A stretch of 64,000 nucleotides of DNA from Bacteroidales bacterium. Lineage in GTDB: Bacteria > Bacteroidota > Bacteroidia > Bacteroidales > Bacteroidaceae. The translations under genes were made by a program, and so were the position numbers. Shown here piece after piece: positions 38,387-47,409 of the stretch. Each line of letters begins with the position of its first letter. The first letter of the stretch is position 1. The stretch lies in the NCBI GenBank assembly GCA_015060965.1, contig SUXN01000008.1, positions 1 to 64,000 on the forward strand. The letters are read 5' to 3'. The notes under the pieces are model-generated. The model ran no database searches and was not told where the DNA came from. It saw only the letters and a list, made by a program, of their open reading frames with translations.

Positions 38387-38799
38387 AGCTCTTTCTTGTA
38401 CTTTAGGAATTCGTCAAAATCGCGGAAATAGTCTTCGGGTGTGTATGGTGTCGATGCCAGTACAAGCGCTACTGAGCCCGATGAGAAGTTGCGGAGCTCT
38501 TCCCATACGCCGCAAGGTAAGTAGAGTGCCTTAGATGGGTGGTTCAGCAAGAAAATCTTCTCGCGCTCCCCGTCGAAGACGTGCACCTCGAAACTGCCTG
38601 TAGCGGCAACGATGAGCTCGCGCAGTGTCTTGTGCGCGTGTGCTCCGCGTGTCACACCACCCGGTATATCATATATGTAGAATACGCGTTTTATGTCAAA
38701 GTCAATTGCTTTGCCGTTCTCGACAACGGTTATGTTTCCCGTTGCGCCGTGGTGCTTGCCAAGCTCAATGATGCGGCAGTCGTCTACAGTTGTTGTCAT
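38383..38799 (-). CDS. FdtA/QdtA-family dTDP-sugar 3,4-ketoisomerase, canonical copy
   Basis: A 138-residue cupin of the WxcM-like/FdtA family. [24 protein letters not shown] holds the active-site HAH pair; FEVHVFDG and [10 protein letters not shown] complete the barrel. It would turn a dTDP-6-deoxy-4-keto sugar into the 3-keto isomer used by the aminotransferase. Four-base overlaps at both ends show tight coupling with its paralogue upstream and the aminotransferase downstream. Confidence 0.85.
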   Translation of the reverse strand: MTTTVDDCRIIELGKHHGATGNITVVENGKAIDFDIKRVFYIYDIPGGVTRGAHAHKTLRELIVAATGSFEVHVFDGEREKIFLLNHPSKALYLPCGVWEELRNFSSGSVALVLASTPYTPEDYFRDFDEFLKYKKEL

Positions 38800-39221
38800 A
38801 GTGCGTTGCTCTCTTTGAGTTGGATGAACAGGTCAAAATCGCGTACATAGTCGCGTGGACTGTAGGGGGTGGAGCATATTACAAGTGCTATGGAGTTTGT
38901 CGCAAAATTCTGCATCCTGCGCCATGTGCCGGCAGGGATATATACTCCCTTGTTGCATCGGTCAAGGTGGATGATCTGCTCCTCTTTCCCGTTATGTATG
39001 TAGAGGTCGAAACTGCCCGATAGGGCTATGATGAACTCTTCGCTTTTGCGGTATGCGTGTCCGCCGCGTGACTCGCCGCCGGGGACATCATATACCCAAT
39101 ATGTGCGCGCAATGGTAAAGGGCAACAGCTTGTTGTCCTCTATCACCGATAAATTACCGCGTTTGTCGCGTATCTTGCCAAGCGGGATAATACGTGCCTT
39201 GTTTTTCTTGCTCTCTCTCAC
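38796..39221 (-). CDS. FdtA/QdtA-family cupin, divergent copy
   Basis: 141 residues, clearly a paralogue of the next gene over its full length (YWVYDVPGGESRGGHAYRKSEEFI; YIPAGTWRRMQNF; CSTPYSPRDYVRDFD). The active-site HAH is HAY here, so one of two conserved His is lost. It may be a different isomerase, a weak or structural partner, or a relic. First gene of the three-gene cassette. Confidence 0.82.
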   Translation of the reverse strand: MRESKKNKARIIPLGKIRDKRGNLSVIEDNKLLPFTIARTYWVYDVPGGESRGGHAYRKSEEFIIALSGSFDLYIHNGKEEQIIHLDRCNKGVYIPAGTWRRMQNFATNSIALVICSTPYSPRDYVRDFDLFIQLKESNAL

Positions 39222-39238
39222 AGTTTATTTGTTATGCG

Positions 39239-39276
39239 CGAATATACGATTTTTTATTGTAAGCAATGCAAACGTA
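39239..39276 (-). promoter_or_regulatory. Two candidate -7 boxes for the amino-sugar cassette
   Basis: Minus strand TACGTTTG (39269-39276) and TATATTCG (39239-39246). The first fits consensus better; the second is the TTCG variant and closer to the ATG at 39221. Confidence 0.45.
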
Positions 39277-39309
39277 GCGTATATTTTGGTGATATTCTGT
39301 GATGCTGTA

Positions 39310-39948
39310 TCAGATGAAACGTATTCCGCAACGTTCTGCATTGGCCGATGTCTGGCATACCAACTCTGCTGTGCTGCATTCTCTTGCGGCTGCAACAGCT
39401 GCATAAATTTCTTCTACGGGGGTACTGCTTTCGTCGCTCTCGATGAAGAGTTTGTCTGCGGGGATAATCTTTGCGCTCTCTGCGTTGAAATGCTCGCCAA
39501 GCGACAGGTATAGCCCGGCTCTGGTCAACTGTTCTGCCTGTTGCGGTTTCCCTCGGAAACCGTGTATAATCCATGCTTGCTGTGGCTTGCACTCCTTGTA
39601 TTGGGATATGATGTTGTCAACAGCCTTTACGCAATGTATGATCAATGGTTTCTTCAGTTCTTCGGACAGGGTTATGTGGGCGCGGAAAACCTCAGCCTGC
39701 AGTTCGGGGGCAGCTCCTGGATGCACCCTGTCAATTCCACATTCGCCAATGGCCACCACATTAGGTGCTTTTGCAAGTTCCCTGATTGTCCGGAATCTCT
39801 CTTCCCAGTTGTTGTCCACGTCCCACGGGTGTATGCCTACGGATGTGCATCCGGTCGTGGACTCTCCGTTGCTGTTGAAGATTGCGTATGTCGTTTCTTC
39901 ACTTTTGTTGTGGGTATGTATGTCTATGAACTTCATTACTGGTGTCAT
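39310..39948 (-). CDS. TatD-family metal-dependent hydrolase, short form
   Basis: 212 residues against about 260 in typical TatD DNases. The metal motifs IDIHTHN, GECGID, IIHCVKA, IIHGFRG and ESDES are all present in order. Loops near the N-terminus are shortened. Probably a nuclease or phosphoesterase; substrate unknown. It overlaps yidD by four bases (ATGA) and is the last gene of the long minus unit. Confidence 0.86.
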   Translation of the reverse strand: MTPVMKFIDIHTHNKSEETTYAIFNSNGESTTGCTSVGIHPWDVDNNWEERFRTIRELAKAPNVVAIGECGIDRVHPGAAPELQAEVFRAHITLSEELKKPLIIHCVKAVDNIISQYKECKPQQAWIIHGFRGKPQQAEQLTRAGLYLSLGEHFNAESAKIIPADKLFIESDESSTPVEEIYAAVAAARECSTAELVCQTSANAERCGIRFI

Positions 39949-40166
39949 GGTACGGGGTCATATCCCGAGCCTCCCCAAGGGTGGCAACGGAGTATACGCC
40001 TGATTGCAAGATACAACCCTTTTACTGGGCCATGCTTGCGCAGGGCCTCAATGGCATATTGTGAACATGTAGGTGTGAAACGGCACGATGGCGGTGTCAG
40101 GGGTGATATGCACTTCTGGTAGAACCTGATGGGCAGGATGAGGATGTTGGCAATGAACTTTTTCAT
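39945..40166 (-). CDS. yidD: Membrane protein insertion efficiency factor YidD
   Basis: 73 residues: an amphipathic N-terminal helix ([19 protein letters not shown]), then [22 protein letters not shown] and [13 protein letters not shown]. Start at 40166 chosen because its ATG overlaps the rnpA stop; an ATG four codons upstream is possible. It stays beside rnpA as in most bacteria. Confidence 0.95.
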   Translation of the reverse strand: MKKFIANILILPIRFYQKCISPLTPPSCRFTPTCSQYAIEALRKHGPVKGLYLAIRRILRCHPWGGSGYDPVP

Positions 40167-40549
40167 TGTATTCCGCATTTAGCCGTTATGTTTGAGAGTA
40201 GCTTCTCCATCTTGCGTCTTATGAATTCTGTACTGTTGTGGCGGGTGTCGATGTAGAGTATTGCCACGGCCAGTTTCTTGCCTCCGGCCTGCAGCGCCTC
40301 CACGAACGGATGCTTGCTTGTGCGGTACGCCTCACGTATGCGCCTTTTGACAAGGTTGCGGTCAACCGCGTGCTTGAACCTCTTCTTTGCCACACTGATG
40401 AGTATTGCGGCGGTAGGCTCCTGCTCCTCCTGCTCAATGAATACAGCACGCAATGGATATGCCGTTACCGACGCCCCTTCGGCGTACAATCTCTCAATCA
40501 CTCTCTTGCTCTTGAGGTGCTCTTTCAGGGGGAAGGTGTTCCTTTTCAT
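40163..40549 (-). CDS. rnpA: Ribonuclease P protein component
   Basis: 128 residues, basic. The RNR signature is [32 protein letters not shown] and [14 protein letters not shown] are typical. A frame extending 46 codons further upstream has no family similarity and crosses the hairpin at 40575, so the ATG at 40549 is used. rpmH is not adjacent. Confidence 0.94.
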   Translation of the reverse strand: MKRNTFPLKEHLKSKRVIERLYAEGASVTAYPLRAVFIEQEEQEPTAAILISVAKKRFKHAVDRNLVKRRIREAYRTSKHPFVEALQAGGKKLAVAILYIDTRHNSTEFIRRKMEKLLSNITAKCGIQ

Positions 40550-40574
40550 TGTCGGTGTGGGCTTTTTAATGAAA

Positions 40575-40599
40575 CAGCCCCGTCTGCGAGACAGGGCTG
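40575..40599 (-). terminator. Hairpin between hemD and rnpA
   Basis: Eleven-base arms (minus strand CAGCCCTGTCT and AGACGGGGCTG, one mismatch) with a three-base loop, followed on the minus strand by TTTCATT. Could be a partial terminator or RNA-processing site that lowers rnpA expression. Confidence 0.5.
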
Positions 40600-40610
40600 C
40601 TGTATGGTTC

Positions 40611-41351
40611 TTATTTGTTTGCTGCAAGATAAGCATCCAAGGCTGCCGGCATGTTCGTTGCGGTTGCCGAAGGAGCTTCAAGGTCAAGTCTCAAGTTGTT
40701 CTCCTTGATGCATTTTGCTGTCACATTGCCGAAACATGCAATCTGCTGCTCGCCCTGCTCGTAGTCGGGTACGTTCTTCTTCAAAGACTCGATGCCGTGT
40801 GGGCTGAAGAAGATGAGCATGTCATATGACTTTATGTACTCAGGTGCAATCTCTGTGCTTACGGTGCGGTACATCTCGGCCTGTGAGTGTACAATGCTGT
40901 ACTTGTCAAGGATGCTGTTGATTTCGGCGTTGTGTACGTTTGATGTAGGTACAAAGTATTTTTCCGTCTTGTGCTTAGCAAATAGTGGCTCAAGGTCCTG
41001 GATGTGGCCATTGCCGAAGAATACCTTGCGTTTGCGGTACTGGACATACTTCTGGATGTAAAGTGAGATGGTCTCCGACAGGCAGAAATACTTCATGTCA
41101 TCAGGGATGTTTACTCTCAACTCCTTGCACAACGTGAAGAAGTGGTCAATTGCATGGCGTGAAAGGAATACAATGGCTGTATGGTCCAATATTGATACCT
41201 TCTGCTGGCGGAATTCCTTTGATGTTACACCCTCAACCTTGATGAAAGAACAAAAATCAATCTGCACGTTATGCTTCTCCGCAAGATCAAAATATGGAGA
41301 TTTTCCTGTGGCTGGTTTGGGTTGTGAAACCAGAATCTTACTTACCTTCAA
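40611..41351 (-). CDS. hemD: Uroporphyrinogen-III synthase
   Basis: Cyclises hydroxymethylbilane in tetrapyrrole synthesis. 246 residues with low conservation as usual, but ILVSQPKP at the N-terminus, VFLSRHAIDHF, YFVPTSNVHNAEI, MLIFFSPHGIESL and FGNVTAKCIKENNL follow the HemD pattern. It is five bases downstream of the DUF4271 gene, the standard Bacteroidetes pairing. Confidence 0.87.
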   Translation of the reverse strand: MKVSKILVSQPKPATGKSPYFDLAEKHNVQIDFCSFIKVEGVTSKEFRQQKVSILDHTAIVFLSRHAIDHFFTLCKELRVNIPDDMKYFCLSETISLYIQKYVQYRKRKVFFGNGHIQDLEPLFAKHKTEKYFVPTSNVHNAEINSILDKYSIVHSQAEMYRTVSTEIAPEYIKSYDMLIFFSPHGIESLKKNVPDYEQGEQQIACFGNVTAKCIKENNLRLDLEAPSATATNMPAALDAYLAANK

Positions 41352-41355
41352 TGTC

Positions 41356-42048
41356 CTAAATTTTTATCGTTATAAATTCACTCAGTTGTAGCACTGATTT
41401 CCACACCATGGCTGTGGGCAGAAATTCAAGTGCGCAAAGATATAAAAAAATCTCCAAATAGTTACCTTTTTTGGTGAAAATGATTCTAAATAGGCCGTTG
41501 ATTATGGTGTAAATGTACGCCACCAGTGTCAAAAGTAGATAAAAATTCACATAATTAACACTTAATGCAGGAATGAACAACAATGCTATAGCTGCAGGTG
41601 CAAGAACAAACCCCAATATTTTTATTGTAAAAAAATATATCTCCCGGAACTCCTGTGCCTCTTTCTTGGTGTAAAGAATATTGTTCACAAGATCATAGAT
41701 CCACTTCTTGGCCAACAGTACTAAAATGAAGAATAATGCAAAGCCTCCGGTGTATATCAATGCATCCTCGCCGAGCGTGAGCCCGCCTTTCTGCAATTCT
41801 ATCAAAGTGATTATTGTCAGGTAGAATATTGTCTGCGCATACATCAGGGCATTGCATATCTTTGTGATGTGAGTCCTGTCATTGAATGGGGTAGAGTTGC
41901 GCTGGTAATAGAAGATACCCTTCGCGCGTTCCATGATGCTTGTCCCGTTCATCATCAATACATAGGCCATACCTATGATATTCACGATGAAAAGGAGCAT
42001 TATCACGTTGTCGTTGGTTATATTGTATGGTACTGGTGTACTTGTCAT
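41356..42048 (-). CDS. DUF4271-family membrane protein
   Basis: 230 residues with six hydrophobic segments (about 12-32, 64-82, 96-116, 142-160, 168-190 and 205-222). I recognise it as DUF4271 mainly from the position next to hemD and the membrane pattern. No catalytic motif is visible. Start overlaps the LOG gene stop by four bases. Function unknown; a link to heme supply is only suggested by the neighbourhood. Confidence 0.75.
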   Translation of the reverse strand: MTSTPVPYNITNDNVIMLLFIVNIIGMAYVLMMNGTSIMERAKGIFYYQRNSTPFNDRTHITKICNALMYAQTIFYLTIITLIELQKGGLTLGEDALIYTGGFALFFILVLLAKKWIYDLVNNILYTKKEAQEFREIYFFTIKILGFVLAPAAIALLFIPALSVNYVNFYLLLTLVAYIYTIINGLFRIIFTKKGNYLEIFLYLCALEFLPTAMVWKSVLQLSEFITIKI

Positions 42049-42629
42049 AGTGCTGCATATTTTCTTACCGACGCATCCCAGCGCGGGGTGTTCCTGATGA
42101 TTTCCAAAGCCTCTTCAGGGGTTGATGCCACGCTCCATATCTTTCCGTGGATTTCACCCATGAAACGTTCCTCGATAGCCTTTTCCAACTGGGCTATGAA
42201 GTGGTCGTAATAGCCGTTGATGTTCAGTATCACAACTGGATTGAAATAGAGGCCCAACTGCTTCCAGGTGATGATCTCGCTCAGTTCCTCAATGGTGCCG
42301 CAACCGCCGGGCAGCGCAATGACGGCATTGCTCAGATTAGCCATTGTCTGCTTGCGTTCGTGCATGCTCTCGGTAATACGTAACTCTGTGAGCCCAGTGT
42401 GGTGCCACCCTTGGTCCACCATAAACTGCGGGATTACACCAATGGCCTTTCCGCCGTTGTCCAATGCGCCGTCCTCTACCATACGCATCAGCCCTATGCT
42501 GCCCGCGCCGGTGATTACGGTGATTCCCTCCTTTGCCAAGAGTGCTCCGAGTTCGTATGCTGTTTCGCCGTATACCTCTGCTGCCTTGTTGCTTGATGCG
42601 CAGTATACGCATATTCTGTTTATATCCAT
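42045..42629 (-). CDS. LOG-family protein (cytokinin-riboside phosphoribohydrolase type)
   Basis: 194 residues of the TIGR00730/LOG family. The nucleotide-binding and catalytic motif PGGCGTIEELSEIITWKQLG is complete, preceded by VYCASSNK and ITGAGSIGLM. Such enzymes release adenine from AMP-type nucleotides; bacterial roles vary and the substrate here is not known. Confidence 0.92.
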   Translation of the reverse strand: MDINRICVYCASSNKAAEVYGETAYELGALLAKEGITVITGAGSIGLMRMVEDGALDNGGKAIGVIPQFMVDQGWHHTGLTELRITESMHERKQTMANLSNAVIALPGGCGTIEELSEIITWKQLGLYFNPVVILNINGYYDHFIAQLEKAIEERFMGEIHGKIWSVASTPEEALEIIRNTPRWDASVRKYAAL

Positions 42630-42713
42630 TTTGCTGGTTTGATTAATGTACGGATTGACCTGCTGCGGTATCGGTTGTGTGACTGGTTCTGTGTCATCTG
42701 GAGCTACAGCGCC

Positions 42714-44252
42714 TCATGTTCCCCAGCTTTCACGGTCGAGGTTGCGGTATCCTATGGCCTCGGCAATGTGCTGGAACTGTATGTTCTCGCTTGCGTCAAG
42801 GTCGGCGATGGTGCGTGCGACCTTGAGTATGCGGTCGTAGGCGCGAGCCGAGAGGTCGAACCGTGTCATCGCGGTCTTGAGCATTGCAAGGCTTGTCTCG
42901 TCAAGCGCTGCGTATTTTGCAATGAGCTTGGGTGTCATCTGAGCATTGCAGTAGATGCTCTCTTCGTTCTTGAAACGTTCTTCCTGTATCTTGCGGGCTG
43001 CAATAACGCGCTCACGGATTGCCGCACTGGGCTCACCGGGTGCTGTGTCCGATATCTTTTCAAAAGGAACGGGGACAATCTCGCATTGTATGTCTATGCG
43101 GTCGAGCAATGGGCCGCTTATTTTGTTGAGGTAGCGCTGTACCTGTCCCGGGCTGCATGTGCAGGCCTTTGTGGGGTGGTTGTAGTAACCGCACGGACAG
43201 GGGTTCATCGATGCCACGAACATTACGCCGGCCGGGTACTCCACCTTGTAGTTGGCGCGTGCGACGCAAATCTTGCGGTCTTCGAGCGGCTGGCGCATCA
43301 CCTCGAGCACGTCGCGGCTGAACTCGGGGAGTTCGTCAAGGAACAGCACGCCGTTGTGCGCAAGTGAAATCTCTCCGGGTTTGGGGTTGGCTCCTCCTCC
43401 ACAGAGTGCTACTGATGAGATGGTGTGGTGAGGGCTGCGGAACGGACGTTGTGTGATGAGCGAGCAGCCGTCGGGCATCATGCCGCTCACGGAGTGTATC
43501 TTTGTCGTCTCAAGGCTCTCGCTGAGCGTGAGTGGGGGCAAAATGCTCGGCAGTCTCTTTGCCATCATAGACTTGCCGCTACCCGGAGGACCTACCATGA
43601 TAAGGTTATGACCGCCTGCTGCGGCTACCTCGAATGCGCGTTTCACGCTCTCCTGTCCGCGTACCTCGCTGAAATCGAATGGGAAATTGCTCTGTTTTGA
43701 GTAGAAGTCGTCTTCAATGTCTACCTTGTACGGGCTCATGGACTCCTCGCCGTTGAGGAACTGTATCACCTGCATCAGGTGCTCGGCGCCGTATACTGTT
43801 ATGCCGTTGACAACAGCAGCCTCGGCCGCGTTGCCAATTGGCAGTATTATGCCCTCGTAACCTAATTCTTTTGCTTTGATGGCTATGGGCAAGGCGCCTT
43901 TGATGGGCATTAGCATTCCGTCGAGACCCAACTCTCCCATAATAAGATATCTGTTGAGCTTTTCTGTAGAAATGACCTCGTCGGCTGCAAGAATACCCAC
44001 TGCAATGGGCAGGTCGTATGCCGAACCCTCCTTCTTGATGTCGGCGGGTGCCATATTCACTATTATCTGCTTGCTCGGGAAACGGAGACCATTGTATTGG
44101 AATGCGGAGTTTATTCGCTGGTGACTCTCTTTCACAGCATTGTCGGGCAGGCCTACAAGGTAGAACTTGATACCTCGCAGTGCATTGACCTCAATGGTCA
44201 CAAGTGTGGCGTTTATGCCCTGTATTGCCGCAGCAAGAACCTTTACCAGCAT
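42714..44252 (-). CDS. comM: YifB/ComM-family Mg-chelatase-like AAA+ ATPase
   Basis: 512 residues. An N-terminal Lon-protease-like fold (1-170), then a P-loop MVGPPGSGKSMMAKRLPSILPP, Walker B region GVLFLDELPEF and the C-terminal Mg-chelatase subdomain with two CxxC-like clusters (NPCPCGYYNHPTKACTCS). ComM helicases promote branch migration during natural transformation. It starts three bases after the lipoprotein gene and is separated from the LOG gene by 84 bases with no clear promoter. Confidence 0.94.
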   Translation of the reverse strand: MLVKVLAAAIQGINATLVTIEVNALRGIKFYLVGLPDNAVKESHQRINSAFQYNGLRFPSKQIIVNMAPADIKKEGSAYDLPIAVGILAADEVISTEKLNRYLIMGELGLDGMLMPIKGALPIAIKAKELGYEGIILPIGNAAEAAVVNGITVYGAEHLMQVIQFLNGEESMSPYKVDIEDDFYSKQSNFPFDFSEVRGQESVKRAFEVAAAGGHNLIMVGPPGSGKSMMAKRLPSILPPLTLSESLETTKIHSVSGMMPDGCSLITQRPFRSPHHTISSVALCGGGANPKPGEISLAHNGVLFLDELPEFSRDVLEVMRQPLEDRKICVARANYKVEYPAGVMFVASMNPCPCGYYNHPTKACTCSPGQVQRYLNKISGPLLDRIDIQCEIVPVPFEKISDTAPGEPSAAIRERVIAARKIQEERFKNEESIYCNAQMTPKLIAKYAALDETSLAMLKTAMTRFDLSARAYDRILKVARTIADLDASENIQFQHIAEAIGYRNLDRESWGT

Positions 44253-44255
44253 ACG

Positions 44256-45323
44256 TTATTTCTTTTTCTTCTTTTCGTTTGCTCTCTTTTTCTCCTGCTC
44301 CCTGTCGTATCGGCGGGCAAGGGAGTCTATGCGCTCGCCAAGGCCCTCGGTATCAATATCGTAGTCAATAATTCTCTGGAAGGGGCTTACGAGCATGGTG
44401 AAAGGGAGTGACTTTATGTTGAACTGCTTTACAAGAGCGCTGTGGAACATTTTTGTGTCGAGTACGTTGTCGCCCACAATGCTGTCACCGGTGATGAACT
44501 TCTTCCACTGCGTCGAGTCATAGTCAAGGGCAATGTTCAGTATTGCGAAACTCTCGCTCTTTACACTGTCCTTTATGGCTGCCAGTTCCCGCATCCTCCC
44601 GTGGCTGTTCTTGTCCCACGAGGCCCATAATGTCACCAGTGTGTACTTTCTTATATAGTTTTCCAAAGCCACCTCGGTACTGTCATTGAGACGGTATTTG
44701 AAATCGGGAAACGAGCGGTGCAGTACGTTGCTGTTTTTGCTCTCTACCTTCTTGTTGAGGCTTACTATGTATTCGTAGTCCTTGAGTATGCCGCCGAGTT
44801 TGCCTGTACGTGAACGTATGTCTTTGTTTACGGGCTCTGGAGTCTCGGTGAGGTAACGGCGGATAATCTCTATGCACACGTCGCTCAGAGGATGTGCCGT
44901 GATGAAACTGTCTATCTTCTCATTCATTCTGTTTCCGAAAGGGGTGGCATCAAGAATCCTTGATATGCTGTCGTGCAAGGCTTGTGTTGCGCCGCCTTCT
45001 ATACACCAACCGCTCTTGAGCGTGCTGTCTTTCATCAGCGTGGCTGTCATTTGGGGCTCGGCATACATAGGGACTATCCTACCTTCCGGTGTTATCAGGA
45101 ACATGGGAGTCAGTGTGTCTACTTGTAATGACAACGAGAAACTGCCGTCATCGTCGCATCGTGCCGAATCAACCTTTTCGTATCGGTTGTCCGTGCCGAA
45201 TACGCATACAAGCCCGTTGGGAATATCTGTCTCTCCTTCTATGGTATATGTGTTTGCAGACTGCTCTTTTCCGCAGGAGAACAGCAGTGTCAGCAGGAAT
45301 AAAAGTGTCAGGTTTCTTCTCAT
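44256..45323 (-). CDS. Thioredoxin-fold lipoprotein with degenerate active site
   Basis: 355 residues. The lipoprotein signal (LLFLLTLLFSCGKEQ, Cys near 17) indicates an envelope location. An N-terminal DUF4369-like beta domain (about 20-115) is followed by a helical stretch and a thioredoxin-like C-terminal domain (about 215-340). Where ResA/TlpA proteins have WCxxC, this reads LWASWDKNSHGRM, so both redox Cys are missing; the cis-Pro region SLPFTMLV is kept. The C-terminus is Lys/Glu-rich (EKKRANEKKKKK). Probably a binding or chaperone role rather than redox. Confidence 0.82.
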   Translation of the reverse strand: MRRNLTLLFLLTLLFSCGKEQSANTYTIEGETDIPNGLVCVFGTDNRYEKVDSARCDDDGSFSLSLQVDTLTPMFLITPEGRIVPMYAEPQMTATLMKDSTLKSGWCIEGGATQALHDSISRILDATPFGNRMNEKIDSFITAHPLSDVCIEIIRRYLTETPEPVNKDIRSRTGKLGGILKDYEYIVSLNKKVESKNSNVLHRSFPDFKYRLNDSTEVALENYIRKYTLVTLWASWDKNSHGRMRELAAIKDSVKSESFAILNIALDYDSTQWKKFITGDSIVGDNVLDTKMFHSALVKQFNIKSLPFTMLVSPFQRIIDYDIDTEGLGERIDSLARRYDREQEKKRANEKKKKK

Positions 45324-45327
45324 TGTC

Positions 45328-47124
45328 TTACTGCTTGTTTGCACGCTTGCGCTCGAGCTCGTCAAGGATAATCTTGCGCATGCGCATTGACTTTGGTGTT
45401 ACCTCCAGATACTCGTCCTCCTTGATGTACTCAAGAGCCTCCTCAAGTGAGAATATCGTTGGTGGAATGATACGGGCCTTGTCATCGCTTCCGCTTGCAC
45501 GCATGTTGGTGAGCTTCTTGCTCTTTGTCACGTTGATTACGAGGTCGTTGTCGTGGATATGCTCGCCCACAACCTGGCCTGCGTACACCTCCTCCTGCGG
45601 GCTGATGAAGAACTTGCCGCGCTCCTGGAGCTTGTCAATGGCGTATGCAAAGGCTGTTCCGCTCTCCATAGCAACCATCGAGCCGTTTGTACGGCGCTCG
45701 ATCTCACCCTTGTACGGCTGGTACTCCTTGAAACGGTGTGCCATGATTGCTTCGCCTGCCGAAGCGGTTAGCACGTTCGTACGCAGTCCGATGATACCTC
45801 TTGAAGGGATGTTGAACTCGATGTTCACGCGGTCGGCCTGTGCCTCCATAGATAGCATCTCGCCCTTGCGGCGTGTCACCATGTCGATAATCTTACTCGA
45901 GAAGTCTGTGGGTACGTTTATGGTGAGCTCTTCGATAGGCTCGTGACGTTCGCCGTTGATCTCCTTGTATATCACCTGTGGCTGGCCCACCTGTAGCTCA
46001 TAACCCTCGCGGCGCATGGTCTCGATAAGCACCGACAAATGGAGCACGCCACGGCCGAATACAGTCCAGGCATCCTCCTCAGGGTCTTTCTTCACGCGGA
46101 GTGCAAGGTTCTTGTCAAGCTCCTTGTCAAGGCGCTCCTGGATGTGACGCGATGTCACGAATTTGCCCTCCTTGCCGAAGAACGGTGAGTCGTTGATGGT
46201 GAAGAGCATGCTCATGGTGGGTTCGTCGATGGCAATCGGCGGCAGAGCCTCAGGATTCTCAAAGTCGCATATGGTGTCACCTATCTCGAACTTCTCAAGG
46301 CCTACGATAGCGCAGATGTCACCCGATGAAACGCTCTCGGCCCTCTTGCGGCCAAGCCCCTCGAATGTATGGAGCTCCTTGATTCTCATCTTGCTCTCCT
46401 CGCCGTTGCGGTTCACCAGCGTGATGCTTGTGCCCTCGGCGAGTGTGCCGCGGTGGACGCGTCCTATGGCAATGCGTCCGGTGTAGGGTGAATAGTCAAG
46501 TGATGTGATGAGCATTTGTGGTGTACCCTCGAGCTTCTTTGGGGCGGGTATATGCTCTATGATTGCATCGAGCAGAGCAGTAAGGTCTGTTGTCTCATTG
46601 CGCCAGTCGGTGCTCATCCAGTTGTTCTTTGCCGAGCCGTAAAGCACGGGGAAGTCGAGCTGCTCCTCTGTTGCCTCAAGCGAGAACATGAGGTCAAAGA
46701 CCATTTCGTATACCTCCTCGGGACGGCAGTTGGGCTTGTCTACCTTGTTCACCACAACAATGGGCTTCAAGCCAATCTGCAATGCTTTCTGCAAAACAAA
46801 GCGTGTCTGTGGCATGGGGCCTTCGAAGGCATCGACAAGGAGAATACAGCCGTCGGCCATGTTGAGCACGCGCTCAACCTCTCCGCCGAAGTCGCTGTGA
46901 CCCGGAGTGTCGATAACGTTGATTTTGGTGTCTTTATATCGTATCGATACATTCTTTGAAAGAATTGTTATACCTCTTTCACGCTCAAGCTCGTTGTTGT
47001 CGAGTGTGAGTTTGTCATTGTCCTGCTCTTTGAGCAAATTTCCGGCGAGCATCAGTTTGTCTACAAGGGTTGTCTTGCCGTGGTCAACGTGTGCGATAAT
47101 CGCAATGTTACGGATATCCTGCAT
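45328..47124 (-). CDS. typA: Translational GTPase TypA/BipA
   Basis: Ribosome-associated GTPase for stress and 50S assembly; 598 residues. G1 is IAHVDHGKTTLVDKL, the switch region ERERGITI, G3 DTPGHSDFGGEV and G4 NKVDKPN. Domains III, V and the BipA C-terminal domain follow. The ATG at 47124 (MQDIRN) is used; a longer frame crosses the promoter at 47171. It heads a packed minus unit of up to nine genes. Confidence 0.96.
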   Translation of the reverse strand: MQDIRNIAIIAHVDHGKTTLVDKLMLAGNLLKEQDNDKLTLDNNELERERGITILSKNVSIRYKDTKINVIDTPGHSDFGGEVERVLNMADGCILLVDAFEGPMPQTRFVLQKALQIGLKPIVVVNKVDKPNCRPEEVYEMVFDLMFSLEATEEQLDFPVLYGSAKNNWMSTDWRNETTDLTALLDAIIEHIPAPKKLEGTPQMLITSLDYSPYTGRIAIGRVHRGTLAEGTSITLVNRNGEESKMRIKELHTFEGLGRKRAESVSSGDICAIVGLEKFEIGDTICDFENPEALPPIAIDEPTMSMLFTINDSPFFGKEGKFVTSRHIQERLDKELDKNLALRVKKDPEEDAWTVFGRGVLHLSVLIETMRREGYELQVGQPQVIYKEINGERHEPIEELTINVPTDFSSKIIDMVTRRKGEMLSMEAQADRVNIEFNIPSRGIIGLRTNVLTASAGEAIMAHRFKEYQPYKGEIERRTNGSMVAMESGTAFAYAIDKLQERGKFFISPQEEVYAGQVVGEHIHDNDLVINVTKSKKLTNMRASGSDDKARIIPPTIFSLEEALEYIKEDEYLEVTPKSMRMRKIILDELERKRANKQ

Positions 47125-47170
47125 ATAATGTCTTTTCTGTTTAAATTGCCTTGCTTTGCAAGGATGTCTG

Positions 47171-47178
47171 CAAAGGTA
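47171..47178 (-). promoter_or_regulatory. -7 box for typA
   Basis: Minus strand TACCTTTG, the same octamer as in the tRNA-Gln promoter, 46 bases before the typA ATG. Confidence 0.6.
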
Positions 47179-47318
47179 CAACAAAAACGGCGAAATTGTA
47201 CTAAAGAAGACTCTCTTTATATATAATAAATCGTATTTTTGCTCTTGCTCTCAAAGTGATAGTGCTGCTTTGTGGAGAAAAAATACCGCAAAGTGGTTGC
47301 TAATCCAAAAAATGGTTG

Positions 47319-47326
47319 TATCTTTG
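47319..47326 (+). promoter_or_regulatory. -7 box for rpsO
   Basis: TATCTTTG with TTG at 47297-47299 upstream (19-base gap). A second candidate, TATTTTTG, lies at 47234-47241. Confidence 0.65.
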
Positions 47327-47334
47327 CACCCGCG

Positions 47335-47376
47335 TTGGCAACATAGTGCGCTTTTGCGCATTCATTTGTCGGCCAA
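47335..47376 (+). promoter_or_regulatory. Structured rpsO leader
   Basis: TTGGC (47335-47339) can pair with GCCAA (47372-47376), enclosing the perfect hairpin TGCGC-TTTT-GCGCA (47347-47360). S15 autoregulates through leader structures in several bacteria, so this is a candidate S15-binding site. Confidence 0.4.
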
Positions 47377-47409
47377 AAGATATTTTTTAACCTTTTAAAA
47401 CCTCAAATC

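Noticed and set aside
40550..40687. 46-codon N-terminal extension of rnpA
   Set aside because: It would be translated through the hairpin at 40575 and has no resemblance to RnpA; the ATG at 40549 gives the family start.
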